Assembly: GCF_000183425.1 (NCBI RefSeq)
Contig: NC_014759.1
Span: 1,922,001-1,986,000, forward strand
Direction: 5' to 3'
Source of the DNA: Marivirga tractuosa DSM 4126
GTDB taxonomy: Bacteria > Bacteroidota > Bacteroidia > Cytophagales > Cyclobacteriaceae
DNA: 64,000 nt
Below the pieces are notes generated by a model. The model was not told the DNA's origin. It ran no database searches and worked only from the letters and a program-made list of their open reading frames with translations. This document shows, piece after piece, positions 25,401-33,379 of this stretch. The position numbers were made by a program, and so were the translations under genes. Numbering within the stretch: the first letter of the stretch is position 1; each line of letters starts with the position of its first letter.

Positions 25401-25430
25401 AATAGCCTCCGAAGAAATTCAGAGGCTATT
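25401..25430. terminator. bidirectional terminator between gcvT and the ABC/M1 gene
   Basis: Stem AATAGCCTC / GAGGCTATT (25401-25409 and 25422-25430), with an inner GAA/TTC pairing closing a GAAA tetraloop. T-rich on one side (TTTTCATTTTT) and A-rich on the other, so it can act in both directions. Confidence 0.85.
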
Positions 25431-25445
25431 TTCATTTTTGTTATA

Positions 25446-28400
25446 TTACTCAATTAACTCCTCTTTCACACTCTTGATATTATCCTTAAAGACTCTATCA
25501 ATCAAAAGATGTCTCGGATCAATACCCGCCTTTGCAGGGATATTATCCACCACAAAAGTAAAATCCATTTCTTCTTGATCGATTTTAACTCTCTTTTGGA
25601 ACATTAAATCTTCTTCCTCTGCATCAGCAAATAAACCAATATCAATCCAATCATTAATGGGAACATTCGTTTCATTACCCAAACTGTCTGCTTTTATTTT
25701 CTTGCTTTCTACTTTTAAGTTGACCTCGTAAACGCCATCCTCAATTTTCCGATAGCTAGCATCTGTCATTCTATTGTCGTACAAAGTGATTTCCTTAAAC
25801 CAGTCATCGATTAGATATTTCATAGAATCTGGAACCTGAGGTTCTAAATACTCGAGAAAATCAAGAGAAGTCGGATATGGGGGACCTTTGTAGCGATACT
25901 CCTCTAGGAATCCTCTCATGGCTTTGTTCACATTGTCTTCGCCTATATAATCCTGCAAAGCAAATAGAATAACACTCCCTTTTCCATAATGAATATACCC
26001 TTGATTCTCTACTTTATAGAGTGGTAATTCTTTCTCTAATTCTCCACTTCTACCTCTTAGATATCTGTTATGATTATACTTATTAAACTCTCGCATTTTC
26101 ATAGGATCATCGGTTTTACTTTTCATCGTCATCAAAGAGGAATACTCAGAGAAGCCTTCACTAAACATAGTGCTACCTTGCATTTCCGCTCCAATCACTT
26201 GATGAGCCCAGTATTGATGGGCAATTTCATGCGCAATAACCGCATCGATCACATTATTCTCGCTTTCATCTTCCAAATTGATCACAAAACCAAAAGACTC
26301 GGAATAAGGCATAGTACCCGGAAAAGCTTGAGCAAAATTGGCATATCGTGGGAATTCTATAATTCTGCTTTGTTTATGATAGTAGGGACCAAAGTTATCT
26401 GTATAATATTGCAGCGATTTTCTGATAGCTGATTGCATTTTAGGCACATTGACCTCATGCTTTTTATCATAATACACTTCTATATCAACATCATTCCATT
26501 TTTCTCTGGACACCTCAAATCGTGCTGAAATAAAAGAGTAAAAATTCATAGATGGATGATCCACTTTATAGTGAAAATATTTTCTCCCATCTTCTTCCCA
26601 TTCTTTCAGTAAACTACCAGGTGCAATGGCTATTTGATCTGAAGAAGTAGAAATCACGGTTTCTACCTCTATGAAATCCGACAAGCCATTTGTTAAGTAG
26701 TTTTTGTCACAAGCAGGCCCACAATTTTCTTCCAGAGCAGGCATTCGTTCCTTTTCTGGCAAATCATATTTCTTACGTGTATTATTGTCGCTTATCTCAG
26801 CTCTTGAATTGTACCCTAGAGAAGGTAACACTTCAAAATTATTCAAAAAGGTACCATTTTCTACTATTGAAGTATTGCTCACCTGATTTTCAAATCCTTT
26901 GGTAATATAATTATTCAAAATGGTAGCATTCATGCTATCTCCAGGTTGAAAAGGCTTAGCCAATTTGTAAATCCGATAATCAAATTCATCATCTTCAAAA
27001 ACCAATTCTGCTCCCTCGATCAATATTTCCGTATCCCAAGCAGGATTACAGCTAAAATGAAGTGAATCGATCGCTACATCCGTTTCATTTGTGAATAAAA
27101 CCTCAGCTTTTACTTTCACATCTCTTTTATATGGAAATATATCAATAAAATAATCGACAGCGCCTATTTTCGGCATAGCGATATCTTCATACTTTTTATA
27201 AGTCTTTTCGTACTCTATCGCCTGTAATTCTCGTTCATCTGAAGTATCATACGTATTCAAAACTTGTGTATTGTAAAATACAAAACCCGATAAAGATAAC
27301 CACACCGCAATCACTAAGAAAAAACTAATCTTAAATGACTTAGGCATTCCCTTTCTCATCAACTTTATTTTTTCTTTGAAAGTTGCTGTGGTTCCTCTTT
27401 TCCAAATCATGGTCGCTAAAAACAAGCAAATTAGTGCAAAGGAAATCCAATAGAAATTGAACCAAATAGAGCTCATTAAGGCTGGTCCAAAAGCATTCAT
27501 ATCAGAATAAATGATCCTAGGAGTAGCACCCAAGGAAATCATATTACTTTGAATATCTACAATTACCAATAAAATATCTAATGCAAAAATTAAGATTATA
27601 GAAATGAAATAGCCAATATATTTATTGCTCACCATCGCATGAATCAACACCATCACCATGCTGTAAATAATGTAATAGCCGAGATAGCTGATAAAAAAGT
27701 CGCTGAAATATAATCCCAGTTCTATTCTGCTATAACCTGATCCTAATTGATAAATCACGGCACTCAATACGAAGAAGGCATAGAGCACAATGGTAATAGC
27801 CACCAAGCTACTCACTTTAGCAATTAAAGAAATAAAAGACTGATGCGGAGTGGCATCTATTACTTCATTGATGTAATTGTCTTTATCTCGCCAGATCAAT
27901 TCCCCACTAAAGAACACCACGATTATGATGGTGAAAAGACCCGATACACTGGAAATAATATCCAGCATTTTATAGGTAACTGGATAAGATTGCAAACCAA
28001 AATACTCGAAGCCTCCTGCTAAATTTGAAATCAGCATTAACAAACTGAAAATGATCAAAATCTTAAAAGTGGTGCTTTTAATAATACTCAGAAAGTTGAT
28101 ATAAAAGAAGCTTCTAAACTGCTTCCATGATGTTGCTGAAGAAAAGTTAATAGAAACGTTCGGCAAAACAAATGGCTCTCTTTTGATGGCCTTCTCCTTC
28201 TTCTCCGCTTTTACTTTTTTATTTTTCTGCTGGAAGCTAAAACTAAAATAAGATGCTAGGAGAATAATCAAGCCTACTCCAAACCAAAGCAATCTATTAT
28301 ATAGTAATATCGGAGTCAACTGCAGTCCCAAAGAATTCTTTTCTACTGGCGTATAATACTTTGACATGAAGGAATAGGTCCTGATGCCGAAAGTATCTAA

Positions 28401-29033
28401 AAGTGCTGCCATACTCTCGTTTTCAATGTCCGACATTAAGGTTCCTGATATAATATAGGCAACAATAACTGCCAATGCTCCCACAAATGAGATCACCGTG
28501 TTTTTCCAGATATTCGCGAAAGCAAAAATAATTGCGCCTGCAAAAAACATATTAGGTAAAACTATGAAAAAGTAGTTATTGATAAAGGAAGAAAGATAAA
28601 AAGCCCCAAAGCGATCGGCTTCAATCCAGCCAAAAATAGGAGCTAATGCAGAGCCAATTAAAATCCCTAAAAACACACCCAACATTGGGACAGTAGCTAG
28701 AATTAGTGCACCAAAGAAGCGACCAAGAAAGTAGCCCGACTTCTTGATGGGAGTACTGAACAATATTTCATTGAATTGATTTTGATAATCTCGTAAAGCC
28801 GCATTATTGAAAAATGCAGTAGCTATTATCAGACCAAATATGGTCATCACTCCGGTATAAACCGCGATGATATGAGGTGCATTCCTGTATACATTACCTA
28901 TTGAGCCTCCAATGGTCACATTATCGCTGACCACCGCAAAAAAGACCAATAGACCTAATAAAGCCGTGAAGATATAAATCATCGGCTGCTTAAAGGTGTA
29001 CTTTAATTCAGTTGTAAAGAAGTGTTTAAACAT
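25446..29033 (-). CDS. ABC-2 permease fused to M1 family aminopeptidase
   Basis: 1195 aa. The N-terminal 600 or so residues contain about 12-14 membrane helices in two ABC-2-like blocks, separated by a basic loop near residue 275. The C-terminal part is an M1 zinc peptidase domain with HEIAHQYWAH (His935, His939) and the third ligand in SEGFSEYSS. Known as the ABC transporter permease/M1 family aminopeptidase architecture in Bacteroidota. The peptidase is most likely outside the cytoplasm. The ATP-binding partner lies 11 bases upstream. Substrate unknown; peptide export and trimming is one guess. Confidence 0.92.
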   Translation of the reverse strand: MFKHFFTTELKYTFKQPMIYIFTALLGLLVFFAVVSDNVTIGGSIGNVYRNAPHIIAVYTGVMTIFGLIIATAFFNNAALRDYQNQFNEILFSTPIKKSGYFLGRFFGALILATVPMLGVFLGILIGSALAPIFGWIEADRFGAFYLSSFINNYFFIVLPNMFFAGAIIFAFANIWKNTVISFVGALAVIVAYIISGTLMSDIENESMAALLDTFGIRTYSFMSKYYTPVEKNSLGLQLTPILLYNRLLWFGVGLIILLASYFSFSFQQKNKKVKAEKKEKAIKREPFVLPNVSINFSSATSWKQFRSFFYINFLSIIKSTTFKILIIFSLLMLISNLAGGFEYFGLQSYPVTYKMLDIISSVSGLFTIIIVVFFSGELIWRDKDNYINEVIDATPHQSFISLIAKVSSLVAITIVLYAFFVLSAVIYQLGSGYSRIELGLYFSDFFISYLGYYIIYSMVMVLIHAMVSNKYIGYFISIILIFALDILLVIVDIQSNMISLGATPRIIYSDMNAFGPALMSSIWFNFYWISFALICLFLATMIWKRGTTATFKEKIKLMRKGMPKSFKISFFLVIAVWLSLSGFVFYNTQVLNTYDTSDERELQAIEYEKTYKKYEDIAMPKIGAVDYFIDIFPYKRDVKVKAEVLFTNETDVAIDSLHFSCNPAWDTEILIEGAELVFEDDEFDYRIYKLAKPFQPGDSMNATILNNYITKGFENQVSNTSIVENGTFLNNFEVLPSLGYNSRAEISDNNTRKKYDLPEKERMPALEENCGPACDKNYLTNGLSDFIEVETVISTSSDQIAIAPGSLLKEWEEDGRKYFHYKVDHPSMNFYSFISARFEVSREKWNDVDIEVYYDKKHEVNVPKMQSAIRKSLQYYTDNFGPYYHKQSRIIEFPRYANFAQAFPGTMPYSESFGFVINLEDESENNVIDAVIAHEIAHQYWAHQVIGAEMQGSTMFSEGFSEYSSLMTMKSKTDDPMKMREFNKYNHNRYLRGRSGELEKELPLYKVENQGYIHYGKGSVILFALQDYIGEDNVNKAMRGFLEEYRYKGPPYPTSLDFLEYLEPQVPDSMKYLIDDWFKEITLYDNRMTDASYRKIEDGVYEVNLKVESKKIKADSLGNETNVPINDWIDIGLFADAEEEDLMFQKRVKIDQEEMDFTFVVDNIPAKAGIDPRHLLIDRVFKDNIKSVKEELIE

Positions 29034-29044
29034 GTCTGATGAGT

Positions 29045-29929
29045 TTATACTAAGATGTTAGAAGTATTGATTTTTGAGAAGAATACATCTTCTAAATTTG
29101 GCTGAACCTGCTCAAAGCCATCACCAGGATTACTATCACTGAAAATGTGAATCAAAGGCTTTCCTCCTACCATTTTATTAGAGATGATAGAATATTCTTT
29201 AGCATAATTATCTAACTCTTCTCTCTGAACGATTTTTTGATAAACTTTTCCAGATAGATCTTCAATTGCTGCTTGAGGAGCCCCTTTAAATACGATTTCC
29301 CCTAGGTTCATAATTGCCATATTGGTACATAGTTCACGAACATCGTCTACGATATGAGTAGATAAAATTACCACTACTTTTTCACCCACATCCGCAAGTA
29401 AATTATAAAATCTATTTCTTTCACTAGGATCCAAACCGGCAGTTGGCTCGTCTACTATTATCAATTTTGGATCTCCAATCAGAGCCTGAGCAATGCCAAC
29501 TCTTTGTTTCATTCCTCCTGAAAACCCTTTGATCGCTTTACTTCTTTTATCATAAAGATTCACTTTATCCAAAAGGTATTTCACCATTTCCTTTCGCTCG
29601 GATTTTTTAGAAATCCCTTTCAAAATCGCCATATGATCAAGCAATTGTTCAGCTGTTATCCTAGGATATACGCCAAATTCCTGTGGTAAATAGCCCAAGA
29701 CTTTACGTAGTTCATCGGGTTGGTTTAAAATGTCAATTCCATCTAATTGGGCACTGCCTGTATCTGCTTCTTGCAAAGTAGCAAGTGTCCTCATTAATGA
29801 TGATTTTCCAGCGCCGTTGGGTCCTAAAAGACCAAACATGCCGTTATCAATTTCCAAATTGATATTATCTAATGCTTTTACGCCATTCGGATAGGTTTTC
29901 GAAAGCTGGCTGATAGTAAGTTTACTCAT
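29045..29929 (-). CDS. ABC transporter ATP-binding protein
   Basis: 294 aa. Walker A GPNGAGKSS (about 36-44), Q-loop in YLPQEFGVYP, signature FSGGMKQRVGIAQAL, Walker B LIIVDEPTAGLDP and H-switch STHIVDDV. Belongs to the CcmA/NatA-like group that works with ABC-2 permeases. A C-terminal extension of about 80 residues follows. First gene of a two-gene operon with the permease/M1 fusion (11 bases between). Confidence 0.95.
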   Translation of the reverse strand: MSKLTISQLSKTYPNGVKALDNINLEIDNGMFGLLGPNGAGKSSLMRTLATLQEADTGSAQLDGIDILNQPDELRKVLGYLPQEFGVYPRITAEQLLDHMAILKGISKKSERKEMVKYLLDKVNLYDKRSKAIKGFSGGMKQRVGIAQALIGDPKLIIVDEPTAGLDPSERNRFYNLLADVGEKVVVILSTHIVDDVRELCTNMAIMNLGEIVFKGAPQAAIEDLSGKVYQKIVQREELDNYAKEYSIISNKMVGGKPLIHIFSDSNPGDGFEQVQPNLEDVFFSKINTSNILV

Positions 29930-30210
29930 GTTCCTTTTTTTAAATTTAAATCTCAGTATATAGATGCACTAATCGATACATTAGTAACTCGAAAAATAAT
30001 ATTTATTACTAAACTTACATCTACCTTTCATATAAAAGATCAAAGGATAATAAATAGGATAAATGGTTAAAACTTAGAAGACGGCATTTTTTTGGGCTAA
30101 TATCCAAAACACCACGTGCATAATTATTAAAAACTATTTAAAAAGATACATAATATAAATTCGCACATTTAGTTTATAGGTAAGTATTCAATAAAAATAC
30201 TCCGCAATTC

Positions 30211-30969
30211 ATGAAATCAGTTTTTTACCTTCTAATACCTTTTTTAACAATCAATTCAGCTTATGCTCAAACATTAACAGGTATTGTACAATCATCCGAA
30301 GATGGTTTAAGCATAGAAGGAGCACATGTTGTGAATATTTCTAAGAATGAAATGGCGATTTCTTCTCAAATGGGGAATTTTACGATAGTGGGTGAAATAG
30401 GTGATACATTAATAGTCAGCAATATTAATTACATCAAGAGACAGTTCATTGTGAACACAAAAAACCGAATATCAATATTACTGACACCGAACTTAATTCA
30501 GCTTGAAGAAGTGATCGTCAGCAACCTCCCAAAGACTGCAAATGACTTCCGTAAAAAATTGATAGCAATGCCGATGCAGGATAATGGTAAATTTTTACCT
30601 TACGGTATGAAACCTGCAAAAACAAGATCTGAAATCCCCCCTCTTTACAACCGAAGTCTGAATAGTGGTTTAGGATATGTGGTTATGAACCCATTGAAGA
30701 GCATCACAAGAAAATTGAGTAGTGAATATCAAGAAAAAGTAAAGTACTATGCTCTTAAAGCAGATGAAGACGATAAAATCCTAAGAGATAAAAAATTTAA
30801 TAGAGCATTAGTAGCTTCCCTTACCAAATTAGAAGCCGATGAACTCACCAACTTTATCCATTTCATGGATCTAGCTGATTCATTTATTAGCAATGCTTCA
30901 GATTACGAAATTGCTAAGAGAATACAGGAAGAGCTGAAAAAGTATCAAAACGAAGAAAGAAAGGAATAA
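30211..30969 (+). CDS. carboxypeptidase-regulatory-like domain protein, exported
   Basis: 252 aa. Signal peptide 1-19 (ends NSAYAQT). Residues about 20-105 form a CarboxypepD_reg-like beta-sandwich (LTGIVQSSEDGLSIEGAHVVNI, then NYIKRQFIVN), as found at the start of TonB-dependent receptors, but no plug or barrel follows. The remaining 140 residues are helical and charged, ending in a basic tail. Such short proteins are common in Bacteroidota and of unknown role. Monocistronic. Confidence 0.8.
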   Translation: MKSVFYLLIPFLTINSAYAQTLTGIVQSSEDGLSIEGAHVVNISKNEMAISSQMGNFTIVGEIGDTLIVSNINYIKRQFIVNTKNRISILLTPNLIQLEEVIVSNLPKTANDFRKKLIAMPMQDNGKFLPYGMKPAKTRSEIPPLYNRSLNSGLGYVVMNPLKSITRKLSSEYQEKVKYYALKADEDDKILRDKKFNRALVASLTKLEADELTNFIHFMDLADSFISNASDYEIAKRIQEELKKYQNEERKE

Positions 30970-31133
30970 TCAATTTTTAAGATATTCACAATGCTATATT
31001 TTCTACTCATGAGGAATAGGCTCAAGAACCACAAATTAAATACTATAGTAAAAAACATGAGTTTAGGATATGATTATTTAGTATAAGAATTTACATTTAC
31101 TTAATTTAGAAAGACTGAATCAACTTAAAAGCT

Positions 31134-32411
31134 ATGTCTTCATCCAGTGAACGAACCAAAAAAGCACTTGAAACCCTCAGCAAGCTTCAAGATATTTCTG
31201 AGCTTATCAGTAAAGTGCAAAATAAAACTGGGGATGTGGACGATAAACAATTTTTCCCAATAGAATTTCCGGCTAGTAAAGAAGGAACAAAAAACAGACA
31301 AGCTTTTATAAAAGAGGAGCTTCAACTAAAGCCCAATCATTTATTTCAAGAAGGTAAAAAATTGACCGCAGAAGATTTCAGGGGCAATATTGAAAGTTTC
31401 ATAGGTTGTAGCCAAGTCCCGACTGGTATGATAGGTCCAGTGAGAGTAGTGGGTTCTGTAGCACAAGGAGATTTTTATGTCCCTCTGGCAACAACCGAAG
31501 GCGCATTAGTAGCTTCCTATCAAAGAGGGGCTAAAGCATGCACGCTTTCCGGTGGTGCCACTTCCATTTGTTTGATCGAATCTGTGAAAAGATCCCCTGT
31601 TTTCAAATTTGACAACTTAGGCGACTTAGGCGGATTTCTGGTTTGGTTTTATAATCAAACCGATCAGTTGCATGAATTAGTCAAAAAAAGTAGTCGTTTT
31701 GCTCAACTGCAAGATATCAGTTCCAATATTGAAGGCAATCACCTTATTTTAACATTTGAATTTCAAACAGGAGATGCTTCCGGACAAAATATGGTGACTA
31801 TCTGTACTGATCAGATTTGTCAATTTATTCTAGCCAAAAGCCCTATTAAACCTAAGAAATGGTATGTAGAAGGAAATTATTCTGGCGATAAAAAAGCTAC
31901 TTCTCTATCTTTTTCAAGCGTTCGTGGCAAAAAAGTAACAACGGAAATCACACTACCTGTGTCAATTGTAAAAGATGTATTGAAAAGCAGTCCGAAGCAA
32001 ATGGAAGAGTATTGGAAAACCTCCACCTTGGGAACTATTCAAAGTGGTGCCATAGGCGCACAAGGTCATTATGCCAATGGGCTTACTGCCCTATTTCTGG
32101 CAACCGGGCAAGATGTGGCCTGCATTGCCGAGGCAGCAGTTGGCATAACCCGGATGGAGGTCAATGAAAATGGCGACCTGTATGCCAGTGTTACTTTACC
32201 AAATTTAATTGTGGGGACCATTGGCGGAGGAACAGGATTACCGACTCAAAAAGAGTGCTTGGAGTTAATGGATTGCTACGGTGAAGGCAAAGCACGGAAA
32301 TTTGCTGAAATATGCGGAGCCGTTGTTTTAGCAGGTGAGTTATCCATTGCGGCCGCATTATCAGTTGGTCATTTTACATCTGCACATCAAAAACTAGGTA
32401 GAACAAAATGA
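31134..32411 (+). CDS. hmgA: hydroxymethylglutaryl-CoA reductase
   Basis: 425 aa. Reduces HMG-CoA to mevalonate. Catalytic residues of the family are visible: Glu122 in ATTEGALVAS, Lys253/254 in YSGDKK, Asp327 in TGQDVACI and a His in the C-terminal HFTSAHQ. TGDASGQNM (212-220) and the GGGTGLPTQ block complete the cofactor site. The DKK motif and overall length suggest class I rather than class II; the N-terminus lacks membrane helices. First gene of a tightly overlapping eight-gene operon; its TGA overlaps the next ATG. Cosubstrate preference is not determined. Confidence 0.93.
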   Translation: MSSSSERTKKALETLSKLQDISELISKVQNKTGDVDDKQFFPIEFPASKEGTKNRQAFIKEELQLKPNHLFQEGKKLTAEDFRGNIESFIGCSQVPTGMIGPVRVVGSVAQGDFYVPLATTEGALVASYQRGAKACTLSGGATSICLIESVKRSPVFKFDNLGDLGGFLVWFYNQTDQLHELVKKSSRFAQLQDISSNIEGNHLILTFEFQTGDASGQNMVTICTDQICQFILAKSPIKPKKWYVEGNYSGDKKATSLSFSSVRGKKVTTEITLPVSIVKDVLKSSPKQMEEYWKTSTLGTIQSGAIGAQGHYANGLTALFLATGQDVACIAEAAVGITRMEVNENGDLYASVTLPNLIVGTIGGGTGLPTQKECLELMDCYGEGKARKFAEICGAVVLAGELSIAAALSVGHFTSAHQKLGRTK

Positions 32412-33379
32412 GTGATTATATCATCAATCAACATAGTAAAGAAGAGGAAAACAAAGCATCATTCTTAAAAAGATTATATATCTATCAAAAAGAAAGATTC
32501 CCCATTTTAGGACATGGAGTTTTAGTTGCTGTTTTCAGTTTTTCAGCAATATCCTATTCAAGAATCAGCCGCGGTGCCGAAGGCTTTGTCAGCACAGAAA
32601 AATTTCTACTGGGAATTTTTACTACTATTACACTCTTTCTACTAGTCCGCATATTGGATGAATTCAAGGATGCTAAAGATGATGCAAAATTCAGGCAAGA
32701 ACTACCGGTTCCAAGAGGACTAATTTCCCTGAAAGAATTAGCCGCTATCGGATGGGTTGTTTTTATAGCCCAAATCATCATCAATACTGTTTTCTTTCCA
32801 AAAATGTTACTGCTATATGCCGGAGTCATCATTTACCTGCTATTGATGACCAAAGAATTTTTCATTGCCGAATGGCTGAAAAAGCATCAATTTTGGTATG
32901 TCACTTCTCATATGTTCATCATCCCCTTTATAGATGTCTATGCCAGTGGTCTCGATTGGTTTTTGGCTGATGTCCAAGCCCCGGTCGGATTACTTTTTTT
33001 CTTTGCCGTATCTTATATGAATGGCATTGTCTTAGAAGTCGGCAGAAAAATAAGAACTCCTCAACAAGAATCAGAAGGTGTTTTGACTTATACCTCCATG
33101 TTGGGGATTCCAAAAGCTGTTTACCTTTGGATTGTAGTATTATTTGCAACTCTCCTGCTGAGCATTACCGCTTCCTATTTTGCTAATTATAGCATGGAAA
33201 TCTATATGATTTTATTGTTTGTATTTTTGATTTGCCTCTTCCCAGCCTTCCTTTTTTTAGGAAAGAAAGATGCCAAAACAGCAAAATTCATTGAACATGC
33301 TTCCGCCATTTGGACCATTGCCATGTACCTGATCCTAGGCGCTGGCCCTATGATTTCACGTTTGATTGGTTCAATATGA
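32408..33379 (+). CDS. UbiA-family prenyltransferase-like membrane protein
   Basis: 323 aa with about eight to nine membrane helices. The first UbiA-type motif is present as LDEFKDAKDD (Asp84 to Asp92), followed by ELPVPRGLIS, which matches the usual R-PLPSG-I/L-S. The second motif reads LEVGRKIRTPQQESEG, with Glu where most members have Asp. UbiA enzymes transfer a prenyl group from a diphosphate to an acceptor in the membrane. Coupled by four-base overlaps to HMG-CoA reductase upstream and the dikinase downstream. The acceptor is unknown; a DGGGP-synthase-like role on glycerol phosphate ethers is one possibility. Confidence 0.82.
   Translation: MSDYIINQHSKEEENKASFLKRLYIYQKERFPILGHGVLVAVFSFSAISYSRISRGAEGFVSTEKFLLGIFTTITLFLLVRILDEFKDAKDDAKFRQELPVPRGLISLKELAAIGWVVFIAQIIINTVFFPKMLLLYAGVIIYLLLMTKEFFIAEWLKKHQFWYVTSHMFIIPFIDVYASGLDWFLADVQAPVGLLFFFAVSYMNGIVLEVGRKIRTPQQESEGVLTYTSMLGIPKAVYLWIVVLFATLLLSITASYFANYSMEIYMILLFVFLICLFPAFLFLGKKDAKTAKFIEHASAIWTIAMYLILGAGPMISRLIGSI

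Noticed and set aside
26070..26432. 120-codon plus-strand frame inside the ABC/M1 gene
   Set aside because: Shadow of the zinc peptidase domain on the other strand; no similarity pattern of its own.
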